DNA of 64,000 nucleotides from Phycisphaerae bacterium (GTDB taxonomy: Bacteria; Planctomycetota; Phycisphaerae; UBA1845; Fen-1342): assembly GCA_028277645.1 (NCBI GenBank), contig JANQFV010000021.1, positions 1 through 64,000 of the forward strand, given 5' to 3'. The notes under the pieces were generated by a model. The model made no database searches. It was not told the origin of the DNA and saw only the letters and a list, made by a program, of their open reading frames with translations. The first letter of the stretch is position 1. Each line of letters opens with the position of its first letter. The translations under genes and the position numbers were made by a program. Below are positions 26,002 to 34,912 of this stretch, piece after piece.

Positions 26002-26062
26002 GTGGAGCGGGCGTCTTACCCGCCGGGACAAGGTCACTCAGCGGGCGAGACGCCCGCTCCAC
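26002..26062. repeat. Palindromic repeat GTGGAGCGGGCGTCT ... AGACGCCCGCTCCAC
   Basis: Perfect 15-bp inverted arms (26002-26016 and 26048-26062) separated by 31 bases, which themselves contain CCCGCC/GCGGGC complements. It lies between the mqnD start and the dodecin stop. The long perfect arms and GC-rich core look like a non-autonomous palindromic element rather than a terminator. Confidence 0.75.
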
Positions 26063-26090
26063 CCAGGTGTGCTATTCGTGATCCACTATT

Positions 26091-26300
26091 TCAGGACTCG
26101 TACTTGAACGACAGCGAGACCTTCGCGCGATACGCCACAACCTTGCCGTCCTCGATCTTCATGTCGAGGTCGCGCACTTCGGCGATCCGCAGATTCTTGA
26201 GCGTCTTGGACGCCTCTTCGACGGCGTTCTTGGCCGCTTTCTCCCACGAGTCCTTGCTGGTACCGACGAGCTCGATGACTTTGTAGACGCTGTCGCTCAT
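26091..26300 (-). CDS. Dodecin family flavin-binding protein
   Basis: A 69-residue dodecin, a small protein forming hollow dodecamers that store or buffer flavins. The N-terminal VYKVIELVGTSKDSWE, then KNAVEEASKTLKNL (the helix) and the C-terminal strands KVVAYRAKVSLSFKYE are the complete family pattern. GGAG precedes ATG 26300; a longer upstream reading frame is not part of the gene. It is a single-gene unit in front of the divergent beta-propeller gene. Confidence 0.93.
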   Translation of the reverse strand: MSDSVYKVIELVGTSKDSWEKAAKNAVEEASKTLKNLRIAEVRDLDMKIEDGKVVAYRAKVSLSFKYES

Positions 26301-26494
26301 GAGAAGCTCCTTAGTATGTAACACTGGTCCGAATGGTGTCCGTCCAGACCGTAACTCAGAGCACTGTCCGCTGCAATAGTCGACGTGTTTGTGGCCGCGA
26401 GTAGCGGCTGCTGTGGATTTTTGTCGGCCCAGCTTCAATACTGCGCTCGTCGCACGTATGTTGAAATCGGACCCGGGTGAGGAACGCGAAACTC

Positions 26495-28126
26495 ATGTCG
26501 CATCGTCGCTTGCTGCTCGTCGTCTGCACAGTTGGTGCTGTTGCCGTGGGTGCTCTCGCACAGACGAGCGCGACGCAGCCGACTTCTGACTGGCCGGTTT
26601 GGGGGGGAAATACCGCTCGATCGGCCCAGTGTGTGGCGGGGAGTATCCCGCACGAGTGGGACGTACATGGCGGGCAGAACATCAAGTGGAAGGTGCGGCT
26701 GGGTTCGTACAGCTATGGCGGGCCGATCATCGCCGACGGTCGCATTTACGTCGGTACGAATAATGCTGCGGAACTGCGTCCCGGCATTGCGGGCGACAAG
26801 GGCTGCCTGCTGTGCCTGAGCCAAGTCAACGGCAAGCTGCTCTGGCAGGCCACGCACGATAAGTTGCCCAGCGGACCGCCAAACGACTGGCCGGAGCAAG
26901 GCGTAGCGTCGTCGCCAGCGGTCGATGGCGAACGCGTGTACTACGTCAGCAACCGCTGCGAGCTGGTGTGTGCCGACGCCCGGGGTTTTCACGATGACGA
27001 GAATGATGGGCCGCTGCGCGCCGAGAAGCTGCGCGACAAACTCGACGCCGACTTTGTCTGGATCCTGGATATGATGGGGGAGTTGGACGTCTACCCGCAC
27101 AATTTGGCGGCGTGTGCGCCGGTAGTTGTCGGCGATCTTGTCTTCGTCTGCACAAGCAACGGCGTCAATGACGAGCATGATACGCCGCCGAAGCCGGACG
27201 CTCCGTCGTTCATCGCCGTCAACAAACACACGGGCAAGGTCGTCTGGAAACGCAACGACCCCGGCCGCGACATTCTGCACGGGCAATGGTCCTCGCCCGC
27301 GGTGGCTGTGATCGACGGCGTAACCCAGGCGATCTTTGGCGGCGGCGACGGCGTGTGTTACAGCTTTGCCGCCGAGACAGGGAAGTTGCTGTGGCGGTTC
27401 GACCTGAATCCCAAGGATGCCGTGTGGGAAGAAGCCGGCACGGGAACGAAGACCGCGATCGTCGCTACACCGGTGATTGCGGGGAACACGGTGTATCTTG
27501 CTGTCGGTGACGATCCGGAGCACGCCCTCGCGCCGGGCCATTTCTACGCGATCGATGCCACCAAACGCGGTGATATCACGCAGTCGGGCCGCCTCTGGCA
27601 CGTGGGCGAAGAATTCAGCCGGACCATCGCGAGTGTGGCGGTCGCCGACGGGCTCGTGTACGCCACCGATCTGGACGGCTACCTGTCGTGCTTCGATGCC
27701 AAGACCGGTAAGCGGCACTGGCGGTACGACATGGAGGCTTCGGTGTGGGGTTCGCCGGCGGTGATCGACGGCAAGGTCATGCTCGGCAACACCGACGGCG
27801 AGCTCATCGTGCTCAAGCACGGCAAGGAGCTCGAAGAGCTCGCCCGCAACGACATGCGCCAGCCGATCTACACCACGCCCGTAGGCGTCGGCGACACGCT
27901 CTACATCGTGACGCAGAGGACGTTGTATGCGATAGCGGCGGGTAATGCGCAAAGTGCCGGAACTCCCCTCCCTAACAGGGAGGGGCTGGGGGAGGGTGGG
28001 GCGTGTGAACTTCTGATGGTTTACCCCCCTGTGGTCCCCCCTGAGAGGGGGGACGGTGCGGGCGCACGCTCCGGCGTCGGAGGGGAGTATGTCGATGACT
28101 CAGGCCTCCTGGACGGGACCGGGTAG
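26495..28126 (+). CDS. Exported PQQ-type beta-propeller protein with repeat-derived C-terminal tail
   Basis: The 543-residue protein starts at ATG 26495 (GAGGAA upstream; GTG 26477 is in frame). After a signal peptide ending near ALAQ come beta-propeller blades: YSYGGPIIADGRIYVGT, VNKHTGKVVWK, AETGKLLWRF and DAKTGKRHWRY. The blades are the PQQ-like (outer-membrane PQQ/BamB-like) type. No PQQ ligand set is evident, so this is probably a structural or binding propeller. The real fold ends near YAIAAGN; the last 50 or so residues are encoded by two palindromic repeats (27963-28000 and 28034-28054) and look unstructured. A second propeller gene follows after 22 bp. Confidence 0.87.
   Translation: MSHRRLLLVVCTVGAVAVGALAQTSATQPTSDWPVWGGNTARSAQCVAGSIPHEWDVHGGQNIKWKVRLGSYSYGGPIIADGRIYVGTNNAAELRPGIAGDKGCLLCLSQVNGKLLWQATHDKLPSGPPNDWPEQGVASSPAVDGERVYYVSNRCELVCADARGFHDDENDGPLRAEKLRDKLDADFVWILDMMGELDVYPHNLAACAPVVVGDLVFVCTSNGVNDEHDTPPKPDAPSFIAVNKHTGKVVWKRNDPGRDILHGQWSSPAVAVIDGVTQAIFGGGDGVCYSFAAETGKLLWRFDLNPKDAVWEEAGTGTKTAIVATPVIAGNTVYLAVGDDPEHALAPGHFYAIDATKRGDITQSGRLWHVGEEFSRTIASVAVADGLVYATDLDGYLSCFDAKTGKRHWRYDMEASVWGSPAVIDGKVMLGNTDGELIVLKHGKELEELARNDMRQPIYTTPVGVGDTLYIVTQRTLYAIAAGNAQSAGTPLPNREGLGEGGACELLMVYPPVVPPERGDGAGARSGVGGEYVDDSGLLDGTG
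27963..28000. repeat. Palindromic repeat inside CDS (CCCCTCCC-n5-GGGAGGGG family)
   Basis: An 8-bp perfect hairpin followed by the tail CTGGGGGAGGGTGGGG, located in the 3' end of the first beta-propeller gene. A second copy of the same hairpin and tail, in opposite orientation, lies at 49274-49312. It is therefore an interspersed repeat family and not a local terminator. Confidence 0.8.
28034..28054. repeat. Hairpin GTCCCCCCT-gag-AGGGGGGAC inside CDS
   Basis: A perfect 9-bp inverted repeat with a 3-base loop, 34 bp past the repeat at 27963-28000 and still within the reading frame of the first propeller gene. It may be a separate element or the second half of one composite insertion. Confidence 0.7.
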
Positions 28127-28148
28127 GCAATGTGAAATGAGGTACATG

Positions 28149-29447
28149 ATGCGCAGAGACTCATGGTGCGCGGTCGCGGCGCTCACGCTCGTGACGTTCG
28201 GAAGTGCGACGACGACGGCGCAGTGGACGCAGTGGGGCGGGCCGAATCGCGATTTCACGTGTGCGGTCGGCAAGCTCGCTGACACGTGGCCGGACGATGG
28301 ACCGCCAGTGGTTTGGAGCCATTCATTCGCGAGCGGGCATTCGACCATCATCGTCGACGGCGAACGGCTGTACACGATGTGTCGCCGCGGCGATCAGGAT
28401 GCGATCGTTGCGCTGAATATCGCAGACGGCGAGATCGTGTGGGAGACGCGTTACGACGCGCCGACCGTGGAAGGCATGCAGCTCGAATTCGGCCCCGGGC
28501 CGCATTCGACGCCGTTGATCGTGGGTGATCGGCTGTTCGCCGTCGGGGCAATGGTCTACTTTCACTGCCTCGACAAGCACGACGGCAAGATTCTGTGGGC
28601 GAAGCAGCTCGCAGACGAGCTCAACGCCAGCAACATGCGCCGCGGCTATGGGGCGAGCCCGATCGCTTACAACGATCTGGTCATCCTCAACACCGGCGGC
28701 GGCGAAGCGGGTCTGACCGCGTTTCGGCAGGACACCGGCGAGATCGCGTGGCAGAGCGAGACGTTTGGACCGGGCTACTCGTCGCCCGTGCTCGTGCGAT
28801 TCAACGAAGAAGATCATCTGGTGGTCGCACTCGGCCCCGATCGGCTGGGCATCGACCCTGCGACCGGCAAGACGCGGTGGCGGACGACGGTCGATAGCCA
28901 GTCGTTCGGCATCATGGCCACGCCGCTGTGGATCCCGCCGAACAAGCTGTTCTGCTCGGCGGGCTATGGCGGCGGCAGCCGGTTGTTCGAGCTCAAGCAC
29001 GCGGACGGTGAGTACACGCTCGAAGAGCTGTGGCACTACCGCAAGATGCAGGTCGTACACGGCACGATGGCGCGCGTGGACAACATCATCTACGGATCGA
29101 GCCACGGGAGTTTCGGGCCGGCATTCCTCATGGGGATCAACCTCGACAAGGGTAAGCCCATCTGGCGGAAGCGCGGCGTCGCGAAAGCGAACGTGCTGCA
29201 CGCCGACGGCCACCTGCTGATCCTCGACGAGCAGGGCTACCTGATACTCGCGACACCGCACGAGAAGGGTATCGACATCCACGCCAAGGCGAAGGTGCTG
29301 GAGGAGAAGTCGTGGACCGCACCGACGTTGATCGGCACGCGGCTCTACCTGCGGGACAACCACACGATCAAGTGCCTCGACCTGGGGCAGGAGAAGATCA
29401 CCACAGAGGCACAGAGGCACAGAGAAGAAGTGGGGGTGAAATCATGA
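28149..29447 (+). CDS. Exported PQQ-type beta-propeller protein
   Basis: A 432-residue paralogue-like propeller. Signal peptide to about residue 24 (ending TTTAQ), then WTQWGGPNRDFTC, the typical opening of these Planctomycete propellers, and blades LNIADGEIVWETRY, LDKHDGKILWAKQL, FRQDTGEIAWQSE and IDPATGKTRWRTT. ATG 28149 is preferred for its GAGG spacing; ATG 28146 or 28137 are possible. The last 18 residues, starting KITTEAQRH, come from one arm of an inverted repeat (29401-29424). The stop overlaps the ATG of the YceI/TPR gene, so the two are coupled. Confidence 0.87.
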   Translation: MRRDSWCAVAALTLVTFGSATTTAQWTQWGGPNRDFTCAVGKLADTWPDDGPPVVWSHSFASGHSTIIVDGERLYTMCRRGDQDAIVALNIADGEIVWETRYDAPTVEGMQLEFGPGPHSTPLIVGDRLFAVGAMVYFHCLDKHDGKILWAKQLADELNASNMRRGYGASPIAYNDLVILNTGGGEAGLTAFRQDTGEIAWQSETFGPGYSSPVLVRFNEEDHLVVALGPDRLGIDPATGKTRWRTTVDSQSFGIMATPLWIPPNKLFCSAGYGGGSRLFELKHADGEYTLEELWHYRKMQVVHGTMARVDNIIYGSSHGSFGPAFLMGINLDKGKPIWRKRGVAKANVLHADGHLLILDEQGYLILATPHEKGIDIHAKAKVLEEKSWTAPTLIGTRLYLRDNHTIKCLDLGQEKITTEAQRHREEVGVKS

Positions 29448-29536
29448 ATACAGCGGACAACTTCAAGCATGCGCGGTGTGGCGCGATGAAAGCAAAGAAC
29501 ACAAGTTTTAACCTCTGTGCCTCTGTGTCTCTGTGG
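29401..29536. repeat. Inverted repeat pair, 24-bp arms (CCACAGAGGCACAGAG type)
   Basis: The left arm 29401-29424 and the inverted right arm 29513-29536 match at 23 of 24 positions, and each arm is itself built of CACAGAGG units. The left arm encodes the C-terminus of the second propeller; the right arm encodes the hydrophobic core of the signal peptide of the next gene. The 88 bases between the arms contain the stop of one gene and the start of the next, so the element straddles the gene junction. Confidence 0.82.
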
Positions 29537-30673
29537 TTAATCCTCTTCTCCGGAGGCGCGGGAGCGTACGCCGACGAGGTGCCGCCGCGGGCGCTCAGCG
29601 GACAGACGTTGGACGTGCCGGCGGCCCAGCTCGAGTCGGGCGAGGTGTACCACATTACGCCGATGGTCTGCACGCAGCTCGTGTGGACGTCAGAAACGCC
29701 GCTGCTGCGTGTAGTGGCGACGTGCAATCGCGTGGTCGGCTACGTGGTTGCGCCGTTTGACATTGAGGAGGGGGATTCGCCGCTGCTGGCTGGAGCCTGG
29801 CGGGTGCCGGTGGCGTCGTTCCGCACCGGGCTGCCTGAGCGGGATGCGGAGTTTCACGGTGAGCAGGCGCTCAATGTCGCCGAACACCCAGAGATTACGT
29901 TCCTGATCACGGATGTGCGGGACACAGAGCAGGCCAGCGAAGAGGGCGAACGGCTGGCGTATTCCCTCACGGTCGACTGCGAGGTGACGGTCAAGGAGAC
30001 GACGGCCACGGTCAGCATGCCGATGACGTGGACGTTGCAGCCGTTTACTTGGGGCACGATGCAGCTCAACCTGGGCGACTTCGTTGTGCTGCGCGGGTCG
30101 TTCGAGGTGCCGGTCGAGACGCTGGGGCTACCGGCGCCCGACGAACGCTCACGCGATGCGAGCGCCGCGATGATCCGGTTCGACCTCGCTTTCCTGTGCA
30201 GCACGGTCCGGCCGGACAAGAACATCGACCCGCGTGTGAAGCACGAGGACTACTACAAGCTGCTGAAGTTCCTCACGCTCGTACGCGACTTCAACGATCC
30301 CGAAGCGGGGTACAGGTTCGGCCGGGAGTATGCGCAGGAGATCTGGAATGACGGCCCGGCGTTGAACCGATTGGCGTGGAGCGTGCTCGATGAGGCGGAT
30401 ATCGAGCGGCGTGACATGGCGTTTGTCGAGAAGGTCGTCAAACGCGCGAACGAGTTGCTGAAGGGCGAACATGCCGACACGTTGCACACGCTGGCCCGCT
30501 GGCATTACGAGCGCGGCGAGTTGGAAAATGCGGTGAAGTTCGCGCGAAAGGCCTGCGAGCATCTTGAAGGGCTGGCACCGTACGAGGCGGCCCCGATTCG
30601 GCAGGCGCTGGAGTCTTATCAGGCTGAGTTGAAGGCGCGTGAAGACGGCGCCAAACAGGAGTCTGACGAGTAG
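29444..30673 (+). CDS. Exported YceI-like domain plus TPR protein
   Basis: The 409-residue protein starts at ATG 29444 (GGGGGTG upstream), overlapping the previous stop; ATG 29486 is an alternative. The signal peptide h-region NLCASVSLWLILFSGG, with likely cleavage after AYA, lies inside the inverted repeat. Residues 100-270 resemble the YceI lipocalin-like fold (WRVPVASFRTGLPERDAEF, NVAEHPEITFLITDV), which binds isoprenoid-like lipids in other proteins. The C-terminal third is helical with TPR-like units (HTLARWHYERGELENAVKFA). It is coupled to the two propellers. The YceI call is moderately sure. Confidence 0.8.
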   Translation: MNTADNFKHARCGAMKAKNTSFNLCASVSLWLILFSGGAGAYADEVPPRALSGQTLDVPAAQLESGEVYHITPMVCTQLVWTSETPLLRVVATCNRVVGYVVAPFDIEEGDSPLLAGAWRVPVASFRTGLPERDAEFHGEQALNVAEHPEITFLITDVRDTEQASEEGERLAYSLTVDCEVTVKETTATVSMPMTWTLQPFTWGTMQLNLGDFVVLRGSFEVPVETLGLPAPDERSRDASAAMIRFDLAFLCSTVRPDKNIDPRVKHEDYYKLLKFLTLVRDFNDPEAGYRFGREYAQEIWNDGPALNRLAWSVLDEADIERRDMAFVEKVVKRANELLKGEHADTLHTLARWHYERGELENAVKFARKACEHLEGLAPYEAAPIRQALESYQAELKAREDGAKQESDE

Positions 30674-30686
30674 CGTTGTCGGCAGG

Positions 30687-33600
30687 TTATTCGCTCCGCA
30701 ACGCCGGCAGCAGTGGCGCCCACAACGCGGTCGCGACGGCAATGGTGCCGGCCAGTAGTCCTGCGACGAATATGCCGAGCAGCATCGCCGCGAGCGAAAA
30801 CCACGGCACGTTTATGCCGCGTTGGTAGACGTGCGGCGCGATTACCACTGCCGCCGCTACTGCCCCACTCAGCAAACCTATGCCGACGAGAAAAGCGTTC
30901 TCGACGAGCACGGTGAAGCCCAACTCCGTGCGTGAGAAGCCTAGCGTGCGCAACAGCGCCAACTCGCCGCGACGTTCCCAGATGCCGCGCAGCAGCGCCG
31001 CTGCCAGCCCGAACGTGCCGATCAGCAGGCCGAGTCCGCCGAGGGCTTGAAACGTCGAGAGGTAGGTGTTCTGCACGGCGAAGAACTCGCGTTGGCGTTC
31101 GCGTGTCGACGTTGTGGCGAAACCGTAATCGGCGAAAGCGCGTTCCGCGGCGGATTCCACCGACTGCACCTGATCAGGCGGTGTTTCAAGCAGGAAAAAC
31201 GCGTAGCCGGACTGCCGCGGGAACAGCCGCACGAACTGCTCTTCGGCGATGATCAACTCGCCCTGGAGGATGCTGCCGCGTGTCAGGGCGACCAGCTTCA
31301 GGCGCGTCGGCGTGCCATTGCCGGCGGTGATCTCGATCTCGTCGCCGAGATTCTTGTGAAGCTGCCAGAGGGCGGACGCTTCGTCCGCGATCGCGGGCAC
31401 AACGCCGTCGGGGAGTTGCCGGTTGAGAAGCAGCCAGGGGTTGTCGCGTTCGGCGTCTGACGCTGTCGTGGTGGCGCCGAAGCGGAAGCCGCCGCGGTGG
31501 ATCATGTCCTGCGTCGCGCCGAGCAGACGCGGCTCGCGCGGTCGATACAGGTTGAGGCAACTGGTCGCGTCCCCGTCACGCAGGCGGAATGGGTAGATGC
31601 GGGTGTCGCTAAGTGTGCTGGCGGTGCTCTCTTTCGGATCAAGCGCGGTGCGGCCGGCATTTGTGCCCGGATTGTGCAGGAGTGGTACGGTGGTCTCAGC
31701 GATCAGCGTGAAACCGCCGGTGGGCGATTCGGGCACGTCTGGCGCATCGGTGGGGGTTAAACGCATGGCCTGCAGCGCGACGATCAGGAACGTGGCGCTC
31801 GCGACCAGAGCAGCTACCAGCAGACTTCGTCCGGGCGCTCGTTGCAGGTTGCGTTCGGCGAGTTCGACCAGGTCAACCTTGGTCGACGTTCGCCGTCCGC
31901 GCAGCCAGAATCGGAACTGCACCAACTCTGAAACGAGTAATACCACACCTGCGACGAAGAATGCCGTGGTGATCGCAATTAGCTCGAACACCGCGGACAG
32001 TGCGATCACGGTCAACGCAAGCATGTATCCAAGGATGGCGGGTATGAATGACCTTCTGCCGAGTTTGCGGCTGGGCTCAGGCACTTGCGTAGCGCCGGCC
32101 AGCAGCATTGGAACGGGAACGCGCGTCAACCCGCGCAGCGCCCATGCGAGCGCGACGGACGCGATGAGTAAGCTGGCGACGAGGCCGACGACGTAGGTCA
32201 TGTCCGTTTCGTGCAGCGTCAGGAACGGCGCGTTCGTCGCATCCGACCACCAGGTGCGCAGACCGTGCAGCATCAGGGCCGCGTAGCCGCGCGCCGCGAG
32301 CAGGCCGACTACCGCCGCGTACACGGCCACGAGCATCGACTCGCGCCAGAGCCGCAGCGCGACGTTCCGCCGCGTGAACCCCAGTGCGAGCCACAGGCCG
32401 ATGGTTCGCCCGCGTTGTTCGACGTGCAGCCGGAAGAGCAGCGCCACGAGCATTGCCGCCGCCGCGATGACGAACATGCTGAAGCCGACGAATAGACTGG
32501 AGAAATCCGTTGCGCCCTGGCTGGCGTCGAGCGCCCGCGCGCGCACGTCGACGATGCTGATTGCCGCGTGTGACAGATTGGCACGTGACAGAATCGCCTC
32601 TTCCCATGAAGAGCGCACGGGCTCCAACGGATCGCCGGCGGGCGGAACCACGCGCAGCGACGTCACGCGACCGAAACGATTTGGCAGCGTCGCCCACAGA
32701 CGCTGCGCGTCGGCGAGAGTCACAAACGCCTTGGGCGTGGCGCGGTGCGTGTTCCAGTAGGCCTCGTCCTTGTCGCGGATTCGCGCGAGGTCGATCGGGA
32801 ACGGCGGATCCCAGTCGGATATGCGGGTTGCGTCGGAAACGCCCGGATACTCCGGCACGAGGCCCGGGTCCGCCGCGCCGGCGGCGAGTGGCACCACGCC
32901 CGCAACGCGGAATGTCGTGGATTCGGTCTGTAATTCGCCGGGAGAATCGGTGACGTAGTAGGTCAACCGGAGCATGTCGCCGACCGTGGCGCCGAGATCG
33001 TTGGCGGCCCAGTCGTTAAGCAGGATTGTCCCGGGTTCGGGAACCGGCACACTGCCGCTGCCTAGCGCGGTCATGGAGTTGGAGCGGTTGGAGAGCGGTT
33101 CGACGCCGGCAACGGTGGAGTATGGGACAGAGCGCCGCGCGTCGCGCTCGATCTGCATCGCGATCGCCAGCCCTGCCAGTGCGCCGGTAACCGGTAATCC
33201 CGCTGCGTCCGCCGCCTCACGACCAAGGGTCTCTATCGCGGGCGGGATCAGCAACGCGTCGTGCTCGAGCGCGACGTAGCCCAGGTCGGACGCGGTGCGC
33301 AAGGTGATGCCGTAGTCGGCGAGCCTCAGACTCGTGCTCAGTTGCAATTCGCTGATGGGCTTTCTGCTGACGATGGTATTCGCGCGTTCTTCCTGCTCCA
33401 GCGCACGCTGTAATGTCGGGAGCGGAACGAATGCGTTGCGGGGCGTTGCCTGCGTGGCGACCAGGCTGAACCCGGCCACGTTGTTATCCGGGAGTACCTG
33501 AGCTACCGTGAGGCGCAGGGAAACGATCGGAGTGTCGCGTCGCCCGAGCAATGTCTCTGGTGATATCGCCGGCGCGGCGGGAATTCGCAACAGGACGTCA

Positions 33601-34013
33601 TCGCCGACCGACACCCACAACTCATCCGCCAGCGCGGTGTTGAGGATGACGCCACGCGGCGGCAGCTCTGATTGCTCAGTGAGGAAGTCCGGTTGCACGC
33701 CCATTACCTGCACGCCCGCCGCCGTCGCCGAACGATCTGGACGCGTGGCGCCGCCGCGAACGATGATCATCGGTTGGGCATCGGCTGCAGCGGCATTGGC
33801 TAGTTCTTCGCGGAAATAGCCGGGCGACTGCACGGCGTACGACACCCCCGCGAGGCGGTCCAGTGCGAGGGCACGCAGACTGCCGCGCATCGAGTCGCCC
33901 ACGAGCAGCGCGCCGGTCAGTGATGCCGTTCCGGCGGCGACACCGAGCGCGATGGCGAGATAGCTGCGCCAATGGTGTGTGAGATTCCGTCGTTCGAGCA
34001 GGAGGCGGCGCAT
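30687..34013 (-). CDS. FtsX/MacB-type ABC transporter permease
   Basis: The 1108-residue permease has an N-terminal TM (residues 17-40) followed by a large extracytoplasmic region. A cluster of three or four TMs follows near residues 505-660, with more TMs near 680-730, a second extracytoplasmic domain, and a final trio of FtsX-domain TMs near 975-1095. Two fused permease halves of this kind work with a LolD/MacB-type ATPase to extract or export lipoproteins, peptides or other envelope substrates. The ATPase is encoded directly upstream. The substrate cannot be told. It is convergent with the YceI/TPR gene, 13 bp away. Confidence 0.9.
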   Translation of the reverse strand: MRRLLLERRNLTHHWRSYLAIALGVAAGTASLTGALLVGDSMRGSLRALALDRLAGVSYAVQSPGYFREELANAAAADAQPMIIVRGGATRPDRSATAAGVQVMGVQPDFLTEQSELPPRGVILNTALADELWVSVGDDVLLRIPAAPAISPETLLGRRDTPIVSLRLTVAQVLPDNNVAGFSLVATQATPRNAFVPLPTLQRALEQEERANTIVSRKPISELQLSTSLRLADYGITLRTASDLGYVALEHDALLIPPAIETLGREAADAAGLPVTGALAGLAIAMQIERDARRSVPYSTVAGVEPLSNRSNSMTALGSGSVPVPEPGTILLNDWAANDLGATVGDMLRLTYYVTDSPGELQTESTTFRVAGVVPLAAGAADPGLVPEYPGVSDATRISDWDPPFPIDLARIRDKDEAYWNTHRATPKAFVTLADAQRLWATLPNRFGRVTSLRVVPPAGDPLEPVRSSWEEAILSRANLSHAAISIVDVRARALDASQGATDFSSLFVGFSMFVIAAAAMLVALLFRLHVEQRGRTIGLWLALGFTRRNVALRLWRESMLVAVYAAVVGLLAARGYAALMLHGLRTWWSDATNAPFLTLHETDMTYVVGLVASLLIASVALAWALRGLTRVPVPMLLAGATQVPEPSRKLGRRSFIPAILGYMLALTVIALSAVFELIAITTAFFVAGVVLLVSELVQFRFWLRGRRTSTKVDLVELAERNLQRAPGRSLLVAALVASATFLIVALQAMRLTPTDAPDVPESPTGGFTLIAETTVPLLHNPGTNAGRTALDPKESTASTLSDTRIYPFRLRDGDATSCLNLYRPREPRLLGATQDMIHRGGFRFGATTTASDAERDNPWLLLNRQLPDGVVPAIADEASALWQLHKNLGDEIEITAGNGTPTRLKLVALTRGSILQGELIIAEEQFVRLFPRQSGYAFFLLETPPDQVQSVESAAERAFADYGFATTSTRERQREFFAVQNTYLSTFQALGGLGLLIGTFGLAAALLRGIWERRGELALLRTLGFSRTELGFTVLVENAFLVGIGLLSGAVAAAVVIAPHVYQRGINVPWFSLAAMLLGIFVAGLLAGTIAVATALWAPLLPALRSE

Positions 34014-34015
34014 GA

Positions 34016-34684
34016 TCAGCTATCCGCGTGCAGGCAGCCGTCCGTAAGCGCGAAGCGGCGCGCGAAACGGGCCGCGAGCGTGGTGCTGTGCGTGACCACG
34101 ACCAGGATTACATCACGCGAGCGTGGCAGATTTTCGAGCAATTCGCCGACCTGCTCGGCCGTGTCGCGGTCGAGATTCCCAGTCGGCTCGTCAGCGAGCA
34201 CCAGGCGCGGCTCGTTGATCAGGGCACGGGCCAGCGCCACTCGTTGTTTCTCGCCGCCGGAGAGCTCGGGTGGACGGTGATCACCGCGGTCGGCGAGCCC
34301 AACGCTGTCCAGTAACTCGCGGGCACGTGTTGCGTCCTCCGGGCGCGGAGAACGCGGGATGGTCGGCAGTAGCACGTTTTCGAGTGCGGAGCACGTCGGC
34401 ATCAGGTGGTGGTCCTGGAAGACGAAGCCGACCTTGGTGTTTCGAAACTGGGCGAGGGCCTGTTCGTCGAGCTTCAGCAGGTCCTCGTCGTCCAGCGTCA
34501 GGCTGCCGCCGGTCGGCCGTTCTAGCGTTCCCAGGATGTTGAGGAGCGTGCTCTTGCCGGAGCCGGATGGCCCCAGAATCGCGACTCCTTCGCCGGGGCC
34601 GATCTGCACGGACACGTCGCGCAAGATCGGCAAGTCACCGGAGCGCGTCGGGAACGACTTAGCGATGTTGTGTGCGATGAGCAT
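34016..34684 (-). CDS. ABC transporter ATP-binding protein, LolD/MacB type
   Basis: The 222-residue ATPase has a complete set of motifs: Walker A GPSGSGKST near residue 40, Q-loop FVFQDHHLMPTC, signature LSGGEKQR near residue 145, Walker B LVLADEPTGNLD and the H-loop VVVTHS. The phrase PTGNLD and the short length place it with the LolD/MacB/FtsE group. It is separated by only 2 bp from the permease, so they form one operon. The start ATG 34684 has only a weak RBS; the frame extends upstream without plausible sequence. Confidence 0.92.
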   Translation of the reverse strand: MLIAHNIAKSFPTRSGDLPILRDVSVQIGPGEGVAILGPSGSGKSTLLNILGTLERPTGGSLTLDDEDLLKLDEQALAQFRNTKVGFVFQDHHLMPTCSALENVLLPTIPRSPRPEDATRARELLDSVGLADRGDHRPPELSGGEKQRVALARALINEPRLVLADEPTGNLDRDTAEQVGELLENLPRSRDVILVVVTHSTTLAARFARRFALTDGCLHADS

Positions 34685-34912
34685 ATTGATAAAGCGCTTG
34701 CGTTGTCGCGTCAGTGTATCGTCCCGATTCCGGACGGCCAGCGGGCGGGTCGTCACGGGAGGCTGCGGGCTTTGCCAGCACGGGTGCGCCGTTCCACGCG
34801 TAGGTGCAATCATCATGCGACCCTCAGGACCATGGCTCGGCACGTAGTGGGCTTTCAACGTGGCACGGGATGTGCTACCCCTGGCTGTGCAGCCCAACGT
34901 ACGAGATGTTGC

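Noticed and set aside
26435..27952. 505-codon frame antisense to the first beta-propeller gene
   Set aside because: The plus-strand protein has a signal peptide and clear propeller blades; the antisense frame shows no motif and has shadow composition.
28034..28054. Considered as a terminator of the first beta-propeller gene
   Set aside because: It lies inside the reading frame, has no T-run, and the next gene begins about 100 bp later in the same direction.
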